Assembly (NCBI RefSeq): GCF_037975245.1
Contig: NC_092574.1
Span: 19,563,713 to 19,627,712 of the forward strand
DNA length: 64,000 nt
Source: Apostichopus japonicus
Lineage: Eukaryota > Echinodermata > Holothuroidea > Aspidochirotida > Stichopodidae
Direction of reading: 5' to 3'
Below, in pieces: positions 38,901 through 49,539 of this stretch. The position numbers were made by a program, and so were the translations under genes. Under the pieces are notes generated by a model. The model searched no databases. It was not told where the DNA came from and was given only the letters and a program-made list of their open reading frames with translations. The first letter of the stretch is position 1, and each line of letters begins with the position of its first letter.

Positions 38901-41900
38901 GGGAACAATAATATCTCATTTTCATAATATATTTGTTTAAAAGTAAGTTGGCCTGAAGTTTCAATCCTAGCAGGATCTTCTTCAAAGGCTAAATGACAAG
39001 TAACAGTAACAGAAGGGACAAAAACACGCACAGAAAACAGACATAATGTATTTAACTGGATAAAATATAAAACTTCAAAATGTGAGTTGACAAAATGGGA
39101 GCTGATGACATAATTGTCAGTGAGACTGAATCAGGCTCTTCAACGGCTGAAAGTTAATAGTAAAGTCAGCCTGTTTATCGCTACTACTTCAGCATTATGT
39201 CATGTAATGAACAAATACAGGCTGGAGTTTATCTGGAAATATCTAGTAATTCAGGTTAAAAGTACCTAGCAGATAAAAATTCTTTATAACTATCTCATAA
39301 CCTTGCTATGTCAGTTTCCTTCATCTTGTCTCCATAATTCTTATCTTCATCTTTTCTCCATAATTCTTATTTTTCTTTACAGACTCAAGAGTCTCCTCTC
39401 CCATGTATGCCTACGTTGGATCCAGTTGAGCGAGAGATTGAATTCCAACCGACCAAGACGCCGTATGATCCCAGACACATGCTCGCAGGAAGACTTTATC
39501 CAGGTTAGATATCTGTAGGGTTTAAAAAAACTTGGGAAAACAGCAAAAATTAGTTTTAATAGTAGTGAGCCACTCATCTCAAAACTTTGTTATCCTTGGG
39601 TACATTTTCATAACTTATTAACACTGTGAAGTATGGAAACCTGCAGGGTTTGCCACGAGCTTGGGAAACATGTTTCATGACCAGCAGCACAAGTCAACCA
39701 TGTAATCAAGCATTTGATCTGTTTTCATTTATAAATAAAATTCATTCTCAATCATTTTTCAGAGACCAAAAAATGGCAGAGTGGGTTCTTCGATCGTGGC
39801 TCGTTCTTAGAGATTATGGCACCATGGGCAGCTACTGTAGTTACTGGAAGAGCGAGGTACTTTGTTGCTTATTTTTTTGCTTTTCTCTAATCTTTTCTCT
39901 AATGGCTAGGAATTACACCAAGCAGGTGGTCTGTCAGTCATGGTTGCCCCCATACTCTGAAATGTGTATTAACATAAGAGAGGTTTTTGATAATAAGAAA
40001 TCATGAAAATGTCAGTTTGGAAGATGATGTCCTTAAACAGAAGTCTGCAAACTTTTCCATGAGAACTTGGCCACAATGCACCAGACCCCCACCTCTTGGA
40101 TTGGATGCTCAGAATAATTAAACACTAGCTTGCACTATAGACATGGGTATACTCTGAATACTGTAGATAAACGTTCCAATATCTGGACAAATTGTGGAGC
40201 TCTGTGAAACTTTTTGTGCAATGCACTTTGATAAATTAATGAAACTAGTTGCATTAGATAGTAACAAATGTCAGTCTAATCATTCCTTCTTTCATTCTGT
40301 CATTCTTACATTGATGCATTCAGATTATACTGTCATATCTCTTGTTTCCCACCATTAATTTCAGGTTAGGGGGTATACCGGTTGGAGTCATCGCAGCTGA
40401 AACTAGGACAGTCAATTTGGATATTCCTGCTGATCCTGGAAATCCTGACTCAGAGGCCAAGGTATTTGAGTTTTCTTCCAGTGTTCTGTTCCACCATTTT
40501 GTACATAAATTTATTCGTTATTGTCAATCTTTACTTCCCCTGAATGGAATGAATGAATGAGCTATAACAAACTTTATATTCTTTTGTAGAAGTTCATCAC
40601 TGTTATCCAAACTAATTCTTGTCCCAGTAATTCCTTGTTACCATGTTTTAAATGTAACTAGAATTGATTGGCTTCAAATAGAATTGAAAGAATCTGTTTA
40701 TTTAATACCTTAACATGCTACTATAGCTGCCCCCATCCCCCAAATCCTGCCATTCCCTCATTCCTCCCCGCCACTTCTAGTTAGGACTACCACGCACCCT
40801 TATCCTGAAGGTCATTAGCATACTTTCATATGTTTTGATCTATTTTTCCCTCCAGTCGATATCCCAGGCTGGTATGGTCTGGTTTCCCGATTCTTCCTAC
40901 AAGACAGCTCAGGCCATCAGGGATTTCAACAAAGAGAAGCTTCCTCTGATTATATTTGCCAATTGGAGGGGATTCTCTGGAGGAATGAAAGGTGAGTCAT
41001 TGAGACCAATTTCTTGTTTATGTTTATCATCGGTGTTAACCCAGCCAGTAGAGTAAACTGGGATCCAAGAATTAACAGGGGCAACACTGTTGCTGCTTTA
41101 TTATAAACCAATCAATTTATCCTTTCGACCTTGTCCCATATCTTAGATGTACGCCCCCCCCCCCAACCCTATGTTATTGTTAATCCTTAATTCACAACTT
41201 CTCCTCCTTTCATATTTTCTTATGATCTTGCAATCTGTGTTCTTCATCCTTTAGTAAAACTTTTGTGAATTACCAATTATTTTCTCTTTCCTGCGCCTCT
41301 TCATCCGTTGATCTCGCCGATGTAATCTTTCCGCCATCTTGCCGTGTGTGTGATCCAATTCTGTCCTTTCTATTTCAGACATGTACGAGCAGGTTCTCAA
41401 GTACGGTGCTTACATCGTGGATGCTCTCTGTGCGTACACTCAGCCGGTACTAGTCTACATACCTCCATGTGGGGAGCTGAGGGGTGGTTCTTGGGCAGTG
41501 GTTGACCACAAAATCAACCCTCAATACATGGAACTCTATGCAGATATCGACAGTAGGTAAGTACCCCTCACCACCAGACTTACAGTACCCAAGTCTTACC
41601 CGAGTCTGTACCCAATTTGTATTTACTGGTACTCGTACACGAGACGTCGCACTTTTACACAGAGAAGGTCAATTTCATGTACTAATACTTGTACTAGGGG
41701 CTTTGTCCTCACACTTCAATTCTACTCACCACTTAATAATGCAAAGGGGTAATTGATTTGGACTTAGCTCTATTAATTCCTAGGACAGTTTTTCTGTGAT
41801 ACTACTCTACTCTCACATATGGATAGAAAAAACACAGTTCAAGGAAGGTGGGGTGTAGGCTCTGCATACAAGTTTAACTATTTATAAATAACTGATTTTT

Positions 41901-44900
41901 AAGACTTTACAGGTAGGTTTAAGAGGTAAGGAACCATTATTTTTCTAAAGTTATAGCTGTATTAATATTTCATGAAATGTACTACAATGTGAATGAATAA
42001 TTTTCACTTTACTAACATGCATGCATTTTGGGAAGAATTTTACAAGTATTGAAAAGACAATTTCCTCTGGTAGCAGGATCAAGTCCATAACTGATTCTCT
42101 CTGTGTCTATCTACCTAGCATTTAAATATAACTCTAAAATCTTCAGACATCACAAGACATTTTCTTTCATCACCTTTCGTGTTTTCGTACGCAGGGGTGG
42201 CGTTCTGGAACCCGAGGGGATGGTGCAGATCAAATTCCGTAAGAAGGATCAGTTGAAACTGATGCATCGACTCGATCCCAAACTGAAAGAACTCCAAGAG
42301 AAGGTCGACGGCGGTAAACTCTCTACAAAGGAAAAGAAAAGTGAGTGAGCAAACTGCAAGAATAGTATAAATAGTTAACCAGCAGTAGTAGTAGCCAATG
42401 TAAATAACGAAGCTCTCAAAAACTTTAAAAATCAAAGATAAATCCAGAGAATTTCCAGGTGGAACACTGTGAAGCTGATCAGCTGGTTAATTTTCCAAAC
42501 CATATCACACACCTCTTGTCCTCTCGGTTACGTCAGGTTGTAAGACCTTGTAGAGTAGAGTGGTGCAAAAAATAGGAATGAAATATTGTTAAAAAGATTA
42601 TCAGAAATTAAACGTGAAATATGCATTGAGTTGTTGAGACCTGGTTTTTCACAGATGTAGATGTAAAGTCAATCAAATCTCTTCACAAACCATCTTGCAA
42701 ATAATCAAGAGCAGTATTTGAAAGTAGCTGCTCTTTAAATTGTCATTGCTTTGTGTGTTCGATTTTTGAAAGAGCGTTGTTGTTTTTTGTATGTCTCTTG
42801 TCAGACGTGGATAAGAAGATCAAACAGAGAGAAGAAGCTTTACTACCGATCTATCACACTGTAGCAGCTCACTTTGCCGACCTTCACGATAAAGCTGGTA
42901 GAATGCAAGAACTTGGAGTCATTCATGTAAGTTGAAGAAGTGTGATGCAAGAGAGAGGGGAGGGGGGGGGAGGAACTCAAGTAGAGGGGTAACTGGCCTA
43001 TGTATCTCCTGGAATAAAGGTATTGCATAGTCATGGTGAACCATACCCTGGAGGCTTGACTACCCTTCAAAAGGGAACTTTCTCTAAAGGCAAATGCAAT
43101 GAGTATTTGAGCTGAAAGCTTTAGTCATATCTTCTCTTTATTGGGGGGGCAGGTAGGGGCAGGGTAGGGAGAACATCAGCATCATCCAGGGGAGTGCCAA
43201 ATGTCTCATCAATATCTTCTCACCTATAGTGTACATCTGTGAAGAATCCAGATCACAAAAAGCATTTCCTCTTTAACTCCAGGAGGGATGATTTATTTGG
43301 AACAGTAAAACATCGAGCCATACCTTCCTTGGCTCTGTACTGAATATCTTTGCATGGTATGGGCCACGCAAATCACTGTCTGTTTGGGAAACGCAACATT
43401 TTGACAATTTGCAATTGGGATTATTTTAAATGCTTGATATATATATATCCTCTGCCAAAGGGTTTCAAATCAATTTGAGGTATAAATAAATAACATGATA
43501 GTAACAGGATAGTATGCAGAGGTAGTGTTCTCTAGGAGGAAGTCAATTAATGTGCTGTGTGAATAAACATTGTGCTATCAACCTTGTCAATAGGGTCTTA
43601 TCTAACAAAGGCTTCTATTGACAAAAGATGACAAGTATTTTAGTCACCTACCTCTTGGGAGAGTTTCAACTACCTCAATCTCATTTACATCAATTCTTTG
43701 GTTTTGCTCCCCTTATACCACTAACCCAGGACATTTTACATTGGAAGACATCTCGCACCGTCCTGTACTGGCGTCTTCGCAGGCTACTACTGGAGAACGC
43801 GGCCAAGGCCAGCATCAGGGCTGTCAACGAAAATCTCTCGTTTGGAGAAATCGGTTCCATGCTCAGAAGATGGTTTGCAGAGGATCAAGGCTCAGTCACT
43901 GTAAGTCCAAAATACGACAATGCAATCCATGTAAAACACAGATTGGAACAATATCCATCCTCTCACCCCAGACTGGAACAATGTCCATCCTCCCACCACA
44001 GACTGGAACGATATCCATCCTCTCAACCCAGACTGGAACCATATCCATCCTCTCACCCCAAATTGTCTCTCTGATCATGTGCGTCGATTTGTTTTTCAGT
44101 CGGGGAGACATTTTAACTGACGTGGAATGTGACTGGGTGCCATCATTATTAAAGGAATAGGTCTACAAACAGGAGGACAAAATGCACCTCCTCCAAAGGA
44201 TTTCAAAGCTTTCCCCTTCCTCCTCCCCTTCCCCCAATGTCAATGCCCATATCTTTAAGTATGAAGCAAAGAAAAAAAAAGATGTATAATTCATTTGAGT
44301 TTGTTTGTGTCCTTTTCTCTTTAGCTTTTTCTTATTTCAATTGCCATTTCTGTTTTGTTTCTTTATACCAGGGTTATCTCTGGGATGACAATCAGGCAGT
44401 CACCAAATGGTTCTTGGAACAAGAGGAACTGGAGACCAAAACAGGAAAGTCATTCTTGACAGAAAATATCACAGCACTGAAGAAAAATCACATTAAACAG
44501 CAGATATCTGAGTAAGTGTTTTATCTTTTAGATTTTTTCTTTTCTTAAGTAAGGTTGATGTCTTGGCTGTGAGTATGATAATAAGAATATTAGAATCTGT
44601 AGTTTAGTAATATTGTGAGAAAAATCATCCATCCATTATATGTTGACAACATCAGATGGCTCAAAGGTAGTTCGTTGTGTTGCATTCAACTCGAATTGTA
44701 ATAGAAATAACATTTGAATCTTTTAAATATGAAAAGACCATTTGAGGTAAAGAAAATGAGGATTGTTCTGTGATGTGCAACCCCCATGTTTATTTGGACC
44801 CTTGAGGTTCAAAGCTAAACACTTTCAGACATTATACCTTGTCGTCCCGTAGATGGTGTCGCAGCCCGACATGATATTACAAGGAAACTACGTCCGGACA

Positions 44901-45392
44901 GACAAACTATACCGTTCTTCATTTCCTGTAAAATGTTGTCCCTGTAATAGTTTTCAGGTTGTAAGCATCGCCTAGTTTGAAAAATTCATAGACAACTTTC
45001 GCTTTCCTTTTGCATTTTTGATTGAGGGACCAAATAACCTATAAAATCGTTGCCGACATGTTTTGAAGTTTCTGGCCGGGCACTATTTCCTTCGCAAAAA
45101 TGGTCCAGATGGACCCTTTCTACGGGGCACAAAATAAAATGCTAGATAGGTACTTTTAAGTTTTTATTCACTCGACAGAGTGATGATTTACAAGAATAGA
45201 ACTCTTCTTGGTTAATACCATAAATTTCCACTTTTCGATTATTTTTCAACTTTCTTTTGTAGGATGATATCAAAGAACCCAGATGTGGCCTTTGACACCA
45301 TCATGGCCATTGGTCAAGTCCTGACCAGCAGTCAAAGGTCAGAGGCCGCACAGGTGCTAACATCGTACGAAACCTCCAATTTACCGACATGA
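2978..45392 (+). CDS. ACACA: Acetyl-CoA carboxylase, multidomain cytosolic type (48 coding exons)
   Basis: ACC carboxylates acetyl-CoA to malonyl-CoA using ATP, bicarbonate and biotin, the committed step of fatty acid synthesis. Exons: 2978-3130, 3512-3650, 4319-4510, 4801-5009, 5882-6045, 6671-6827, 7846-8019, 8850-8941, 9479-9548, 10916-11079, 11378-11528, 12704-12807, 13776-14003, 14687-14881, 15437-15527, 15947-16093, 16759-16947, 17193-17293, 17993-18206, 18740-18967, 19508-19597, 19949-20067, 27769-27900, 28597-28681, 29674-29784, 30689-30787, 31315-31452, 31906-32070, 32542-32702, 33374-33641, 34061-34126, 34494-34568, 35160-35291, 35737-35874, 36451-36571, 37632-37729, 38107-38217, 38651-38794, 39383-39503, 39763-39856, 40365-40461, 40856-40991, 41379-41556, 42195-42340, 42805-42926, 43730-43900, 44372-44511, 45263-45392. 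All phases agree; 2,249 residues against about 2,346 in human ACC1, the deficit lying mainly at the N-terminus and in the central linker. No stop or frameshift is seen, so the gene looks functional. One donor (3131) is GC. The symbol is by homology; invertebrates usually have one ACC. Confidence 0.97.
3131..3511 (+). other. GC-AG intron of ACC
   Basis: The exon ends ...atcaatacg and continues gcaagtac, while the acceptor is tgattcag before gtcttgatt. Only joining at the GC keeps the conserved reading INT-VLIANNG. GCAAGT is the consensus for the rare GC-AG class handled by the major spliceosome. All other donors I placed in the gene begin GT. Confidence 0.88.
7374..7715. repeat. 177-bp tandem duplication in ACC intron
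   Basis: The stretch from about 7376 (gtctttaccactat...) repeats from 7553 with modest divergence, including the shared segment ataattttcatatacaatgc. Two copies lie in the intron before the exon at 7846. Confidence 0.85.
8047..8106 (+). pseudogene. Relic duplicate of ACC exon segment (NPRLQVEHP region)
   Basis: Just inside the intron after the exon 7846-8019, 20 codons read [20 protein letters not shown]. They parallel the exon's [20 protein letters not shown] at 7945-8004, exactly 102 bp upstream and in the same frame. Nucleotide identity is clear (for example catccctg, atggtcac). The relic has lost the Arg and the Val next to the catalytic Glu and has no splice acceptor, so it is judged a decayed partial exon duplication, not an alternative exon. 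Confidence 0.7.
8130..8575 (+). mobile_element. 3' end of a non-LTR retrotransposon, with internal 167-bp duplication
   Basis: The frame ending at the TAG near 8250 reads [19 protein letters not shown]..., the typical C-terminal end of CR1/Jockey-like reverse transcriptase ORFs. It is followed by an AT-rich 3' region. The accttcagatctcc segment at 8174 is repeated at 8341. The element ends with a gcgctttgaga...acgctttataa motif and an ATT-rich tail, a common 3' signature. It is 5'-truncated, sits inside an ACC intron and cannot move by itself. Confidence 0.65.
9549..10915. other. ACC intron, no feature recognised
   Basis: A 1.37-kb intron. The part from 10200 to 10800 is visibly richer in GC and CpG than the surrounding intron and may be an old inserted element. 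I could not find terminal repeats or a coding signature. Confidence 0.4.
12360..12520. repeat. Minisatellite of ~20 bp, about 7 copies
   Basis: Units resembling ggccataataataccttcagt follow one another with small changes inside the ACC intron before the exon at 12704. No other content is seen there. Confidence 0.9.
14255..14525. repeat. TTATG-type simple repeat
   Basis: About 270 bp built from TTATG/TACTA pentamers in larger irregular units within the ACC intron before 14687. The plus strand reads open as a Cys/Tyr/Met-rich string, which is only the repeat. Confidence 0.93.
14844..14846 (+). other. Biotin-attachment lysine codon of ACC (Lys719)
   Basis: The aaa codon sits in EVMKL, preceded by AEI. 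In biotin-dependent carboxylases this Lys is biotinylated by holocarboxylase synthetase, whose usual target is (A/V)MKM. Confidence 0.93.
15056..15180. repeat. 48-bp tandem repeat containing acceptor-like sequences
   Basis: About 2.5 copies of a 48-bp unit. Each contains a pyrimidine run ending in acag or gcag followed by tgtacatattg, with repeats starting near 15069, 15117 and 15165. They lie in the intron upstream of the true acceptor at 15436. Confidence 0.88.
17550..17710. repeat. AT-rich low-complexity tract
   Basis: Irregular TTATATA/ATT runs in the ACC intron between 17293 and 17993. No gene content. Confidence 0.9.
22230..22582. repeat. ~92-bp tandem repeat, about 3.8 copies
   Basis: Copies beginning actgttcatactgtcagt start at 22232, 22325, 22417 and 22504, giving periods of 93, 92 and 87 bp. 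The fourth copy is more diverged. The open frame across it is a repeat artefact. Confidence 0.93.
23418..23728 (+). mobile_element. tRNA-derived SINE, near full length
   Basis: The head has an A-box-like tggccgagtggataaagg and a B-box-like gggttcgatgc about 45 bp later, as in class-II tRNA (Ser/Leu-like) promoters. A unique body and a terminal ATT-rich tail follow. A related copy lies at 34801 and a reversed fragment at 31750. No clear target duplication was found. It is not a functional tRNA, since the acceptor stem does not close. Confidence 0.75.
24971..25085. repeat. G-rich (GGGGGAGGTGGAG)n tract
   Basis: About 115 bp of purine-rich GGGGAGG repeats on the plus strand with many runs of four or more G, capable of forming G-quadruplex structures. 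A shorter similar tract occurs at 6341-6376. Confidence 0.85.
26190..27300. repeat. Degenerate satellite, ~80-110 bp unit, about 11 copies
   Basis: A motif close to cctattatttcacacacaat, then agtctttagtatcacatg, recurs near 26195, 26288, 26373, 26450, 26950, 27058, 27148 and 27233, with weaker copies between 26700 and 26890. Copies are strongly diverged, pointing to an old array in the large ACC intron. Confidence 0.75.
28034..28055. repeat. (TAC)7 microsatellite
   Basis: Uninterrupted trinucleotide repeat in the ACC intron downstream of the exon ending at 27900. Confidence 0.95.
28824..29148. mobile_element. hAT-type MITE with 8-bp target duplication
   Basis: The 325-bp element begins CAGGGTTTCCCTAACT and ends AGTTAGGGAACCCCTG; the ends are inverted repeats with one mismatch. 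It is flanked by identical 8-bp repeats gtttaaag at 28816-28823 and 29149-29156. CAGGG-type termini plus an 8-bp duplication are diagnostic of hAT transposons. No transposase is encoded, so it is non-autonomous. It lies in an ACC intron. Confidence 0.92.
29157..29640. repeat. Three degenerate repeats rich in TCAAGT/ACTTGA palindromes
   Basis: Copies begin near 29174, 29300 and 29575 (gagacac...acctttggactt and variants). Two share gtgtgtaccgtaccacatt (about 29240 and 29378). An exact 18-bp palindrome CTCAAGTCATGACTTGAG occupies 29335-29352. An ATA/ATT-rich retroelement-like tail lies at 29463-29545. Confidence 0.65.
31750..31827 (-). mobile_element. SINE head fragment (same family as 23418), reversed
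   Basis: The reverse strand reads gtgctgtggacgcgaggataaa and then ggcaatgaggcttagcaatggg, closely matching the SINE at 23418. Truncated after about 80 bp, it ends next to a short TA run in the intron before exon 31906. Confidence 0.7.
32205..32516 (-). mobile_element. tRNA-derived SINE on the minus strand, next to an ACC exon
   Basis: On the minus strand the A box (caagtggctaaggc, 32493-32506) precedes a B box (gcaggttcgagccc, 32457-32470), followed by a body and an ending gcgccttgagca...tttataaatcctcaataata. The 5' head lies about 25 bp before the acceptor of exon 32542, so its sequence is part of the branch-point region. Confidence 0.78.
34801..34995 (+). mobile_element. tRNA-derived SINE, related to the 23418 copy
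   Basis: A-box-like tggtcgagtggatggagg and B-box-like gcttcgagccc, then gctaaagtaaggtgggtttt and ccaaatttgaagtattccaaa shared with the body of the 23418 SINE. Shorter and diverged; lies in an ACC intron. Confidence 0.7.
36572..37631. other. ACC intron, nothing recognised
   Basis: Unique AT-rich intron of 1.06 kb between exons 36451-36571 and 37632-37729; no repeat or gene seen. Confidence 0.6.
38930..39050 (-). mobile_element. Penelope-like element fragment with decayed hammerhead motif
   Basis: This stretch is about 90% alike to 49550-49665, in the same orientation. On the minus strand the hammerhead region spans 38989-38950, but the first core base C is now T (TTGAAGA) and the cleavage triplet is TTC instead of GTC. 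It is a dead copy lying antisense in an ACC intron. Confidence 0.7.
43935..44075. repeat. 30-bp tandem repeat just inside an ACC intron
   Basis: About four copies of a unit near agactggaacaatatccatc start roughly 50 bp after the donor at 43901. The unit is a multiple of three, and the frame of the preceding exon stays open through it to a TGA at 44072-44074. Confidence 0.9.
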
Positions 45393-46715
45393 CGTTCATG
45401 CATCCACTCCACCGAACCATAAAGTTTTAAACAACTTTTTTTGTTTTAAATAGTGACAAATGTCATAAAGTGCTACAGGTTCAGTAACCTTAATACATTT
45501 AAGAAACTTTTATTTGTTTTACCGAAAGAAATTGCAATAATTTGCATTAATATTTAATACTACTTTGCAAATAGTGAGTGTCTTTGCAAAGAATAGGTTG
45601 ACACTAATGTTCTGATAATGAGAATGTCATTATGGTTAATTTTGTGTCCCGATGTTTCTAATTATACAGGGTCTGATATAAATTATATATTTTGGTTTTT
45701 ACTGAAAATCTTACTAATGAAGACAAGGTTTGGTAAGTTTTTAAGTGGCTTTTATACACAGTTTTTGCATTCATTTCACCAGGATAAGTATGTCAACAAT
45801 TTATGGGTAGTAGCTCGTGCACAGTTAAAACTTGTAGGCAAAGTTATCTCAGGTTAAAGGTGTTAATTATTTATCAGATTATTAAGTGTTGTTGTGAAAA
45901 TCAAATGTGATGCTGTTGAAAATGCATCTGACCACTGCCCAGGTTAGAGGTGGTTGGATTATTTAGTAGTCATTATAGGTGTAAATACAAATAATAATAA
46001 TAATAATAAAGTAGCATTATTTAGGTTAAAAAGTGCAAAGCGTAGAAAAGTGAACTGTAAAAGTGAATTTGTTTGTTTACAAGAATGTCACTTTAACTGT
46101 ATGTAAGTGATTTTTGCTGTTGCAATTCTTACATATTACTGTAAGAATTCATATCGTTCCTGTTCAGAGTGTCTGTACCTCATTGTGGCCGTGTGTGAAT
46201 GGATGACAGCTATTGTTATGTGAATGTGTAAATGTTAAGTGTCAGTATCTTCTCTGTGCAAACTGTGTAAATGTTGCATTTTCTGTAGACAAAATCATGT
46301 TAAAAACAATGCATTGCCTCCTTAATTCCATCTGTTTGGTAAAACAAACAGTGGTAATTATGAAAGAACTTTTCCACCTCTGTACTCATCGAAATGGGTA
46401 TGATGTCCCCCCCCTTTTTATTTTTGGAATAACATGCTTTTTTAAATGCCTACACATGACCGTGTCCGAATATGTGCTTATTTGTGTATGTTTGGTCTGT
46501 CTTAAATATGTATGTGGTATCATGGTTAACGTAGTCGTTCCTTTTATTCTGTGTTCTCGTCATGCTTTAACCATACATACCTGCCACACAAAAGGTGCTT
46601 GTAAGAGATTTGAGGGGATGGGGAGGTACTTGGTGTACAAGCATATTATGGAATTGTGCGGGAGTAAAGATAATGTATAACAAAGTGTAACAATAAAACC
46701 ACCATCTCCCACTTG
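45393..46715 (+). other. Probable ACC 3' UTR and polyadenylation signal
   Basis: After the TGA there is AU-rich non-coding sequence. AATAAA occurs at 46005-46010, in an ATA repeat, and at 46692-46697, which is followed within 25 bp by a change in base composition. The second is my preferred end of transcript. An open frame at 46213-46680 has no recognisable content. Confidence 0.4.
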
Positions 46716-49535
46716 GATTTTCACCACATTACTGAACAGATGCCTGCAAACAACTGGATAACTTTGGATACAGGCCAAAATACTGGACGGGCCAGGGGGG
46801 TGACATCCACCCCCCGTCCCCTCCACCCACCCTCAATTTTCACAGGTCCACATTTTCTCAGGGAGGGTATAATTTATTGTTCTTATAAAATAAAATAGAT
46901 ACCCCTTCCCCAGGATGGTGTTCAACAAAAATTGTCTACCTCTTCTGTGAAAGACTCCAGCTCGTAGAAAATCCTCGGTATGGGCCTGGGATCTATCGTC
47001 TTGCAGCCCAGCAGAGGGCAAAGAAATCGACGAAGGTTGCCCTTTTACTTCCACCATTGGACATATATGTGTGATACATAATTTAAAATTCAGAGCTGAA
47101 AGTGCACTGCAATGAGTAAATATAAGTGGACCATAAACGTGCTTTAAGCATGAGTACACATTAATTAAGTAGTTAATTTCTAACTTGATCAATTTTTTAC
47201 TACCAAATTGACTGGTGGTAATGTTAAGGTTATTAAATCTGGCGTACGCAACTGCGAGGATTGGACAACACTTTTGATTTCTCTATCACTCTATTCTTAT
47301 TTCTTATTATGATTACCTCTCTTTTCTTTTTACATTTTTTTGCTTTTTGATAAATTTTGTCCACTTAATATGAAGTTTTAGTAACCTGTTCAACAATATT
47401 TGGTATGTGTGTGTGTGTGGGGGGGGGGGGGGATTTGATTTGCTAGGAGAATGTGTGCACAATGAATTTAATATCAGTTTAATAGCTGTAAGGGTGCATA
47501 GACTTGTGAGAAACAACTTGCCCCTTGTACTGCTCTCTTGGCATCTGATGTGTAGGTTTCCTGTTAGGTCAAGATCAAGTTTGTATTGATATCCTGTTCA
47601 AAGGAGGGCGGGCATTAAAAGATATATTGTTAAATATTATCGTGCATAAATTATACGTTAGTTCAAATAGTTTGTAATAGTATGTGAAGGTGCTTTAATT
47701 AAACAGATAGCTGTATGTTAGAATTAACATACATTTTTTGCTGAGTTGTTTGTAAAATTTGAATTATTAGCCCAAAATAGGAAAAGTCTTTTGTGATAAT
47801 ATTGATAAATATGAATGCTGGAAATGTGAAGTATGAAATACTGGGAAAATACTGGGAAAATAAAAATATTGGAAACAGTTTTATTCACACAATTGTAGAA
47901 ACAATTGCCATCAGTATGATGACTCTCTAGATGTCAAAAATATTAGGGCTGAAAATCGGAGATAATTTATACCAAAGACGGAAAAGTTCAGTCAAGTCAG
48001 TATCAAAATTCAACCAAATTTGTTGGGAAGCAAATATGGTTGTATATTAGGTCCCTTCCCCAGGCCACAACATCTGCCACTGGAGGGTCGCTGCTATGAA
48101 GGTGGAAATTTGTAGTTTCAAAAGAGAAGGTTGACTACTAGTATTCTATCGGACTAAACAATGTCGTCGTGAGCTGTTTCGAAACAAGAAGTAACCTTAG
48201 TGTGGATGCAAGTGTAACTGTTGTTAATTATATACCGTGAGTGTGCATTTAGGAGCAATTTTAAACAAACTCTTATTTCTACAGACCAAATTGAGATCAA
48301 TTGTTAGTGCAATGTTGCAAATAAATTTTGTGCCTTCAATCCTTCAAGATTCATTAATTTCTGTTTACTTTCTGCTTCTCCATTTCTCCTCCATGATTAT
48401 GTCAGTTGTCAACAATTTATGCTGGTTTTTTTCTTCTTTTCTTTGGGGGGGGGGGGGTGTTCTTTTCAATTTGGGTTAAAAACGAAAATCTGTCGGTCAT
48501 TTCGTGTAGCTTCTTCTATGATGAAGTTGTAGTACATACTTCATGTCTTACGTTTGGTTAGTATTTGGTAATACAGTTTGCTTGTTGACTTAATGAAGGG
48601 TACCCAGGGGCGTCACCATGACGGTATGTTAAATGGACATACATTCCCACTGCCCTCCTCCCCTCACCCTTTAAATGATTGTCTGGCTGGACAATTAAAA
48701 AATATCGAAATGGTGGGTACGGCCTATATCGAGTAGAACAAAGTGATTATAGAGGGCAAGGTCGAAGCGACTAATGTCGGTCTGGAAAATTCTCCCAGTT
48801 ACAGGGAACATGTAAAAGCCCGGTCAGTGCCATGATCCATCGAGTCTTTCTGGTAGATTAATGATCACCCGATTTCACGGAACAGTACAAAAAAAAGGAG
48901 CCTAACCCACCCCCCTCCCACCCCTCCCACCCGTCATCGGACTTCATTGACCCCACCTGCTGTTATCGAAAATGGCATTCAGCAATGATACCAAACAGTG
49001 GGTTGGTTCCTTTAAAAACATACGGACGTGTATATTACTTGTACGTAGACGTGAAGCTCGCATTACTAATCCTCTTCATACAGCGAATAATTCCTGCAAC
49101 ATTATATCAAACATCTGAAATTTCCAAGTACCAGTTACAAAGTTTACCGTTTGTACACACTAAGCCTATAACGTAGCTGGCTATTTCTATTATTTTAGAA
49201 ATGATCAATAGTTTCAACTTGGAACCTGCACCACTGTTCCAAAATGATGGCAATTTTTTTGGGTTTTTTTTTTGTTGGTTTAATCCGAAATTCTCCTGGC
49301 AGAGTTAACTTACTCGGATGTCTGTCTGCGCGTGGATTAGTCCAATTTTAGTTTTGAATTGTGAAGTTATTGTAAACTGATCATAATTCCCGACAAGAAT
49401 ATCCATTGTCTGGCTACGAAACTAGGTCACCTTATCCATTCTCAAGTCAATAAACTTTTTTTACAATTGTTATACTAGTATATTCATAACTGGCTGAGTG
49501 TGGATATACTGTGATACTCATAACTTCTTATATCT
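46716..49535. other. Intergenic, no gene recognised
   Basis: Contains several C- or G-homopolymer runs (47417, 48445) and a short inverted ggggggtg...caccccccg segment at 46794-46820. A hAT-like ccaggggcgtcacc at 48605 has no partner that I could find. No exon is supported. Confidence 0.5.
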
Positions 49536-49539
49536 TTTA

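Larger units (their letters stand above)
34061..45392 (+). other. ACC exon block: carboxyltransferase domain
   Basis: Nineteen exons encode residues 1511-2249 (34061-34126 to 45263-45392). The domain transfers CO2 from carboxybiotin to acetyl-CoA and dimerises. Seen motifs: [32 protein letters not shown] with Arg1624, [57 protein letters not shown] with Arg1989, LEPEG and [11 protein letters not shown]. These match the crotonase-fold active site and oxyanion holes of yeast and mammalian ACC. The C-terminus ends [11 protein letters not shown]. Confidence 0.95.

Noticed and set aside
43618-44160. 180-residue open frame overlapping an ACC exon
   Set aside because: It is in a different frame from the conserved ACC exon 43730-43900, which explains this stretch.
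46213-46680. 155-residue open frame downstream of ACC
   Set aside because: Low-complexity Cys/Val-rich translation in the probable 3' UTR; no splice or homology evidence.
48600-48640. hAT-like terminus (ccaggggcgtcaccatg)
   Set aside because: No inverted partner or 8-bp duplication could be found nearby.
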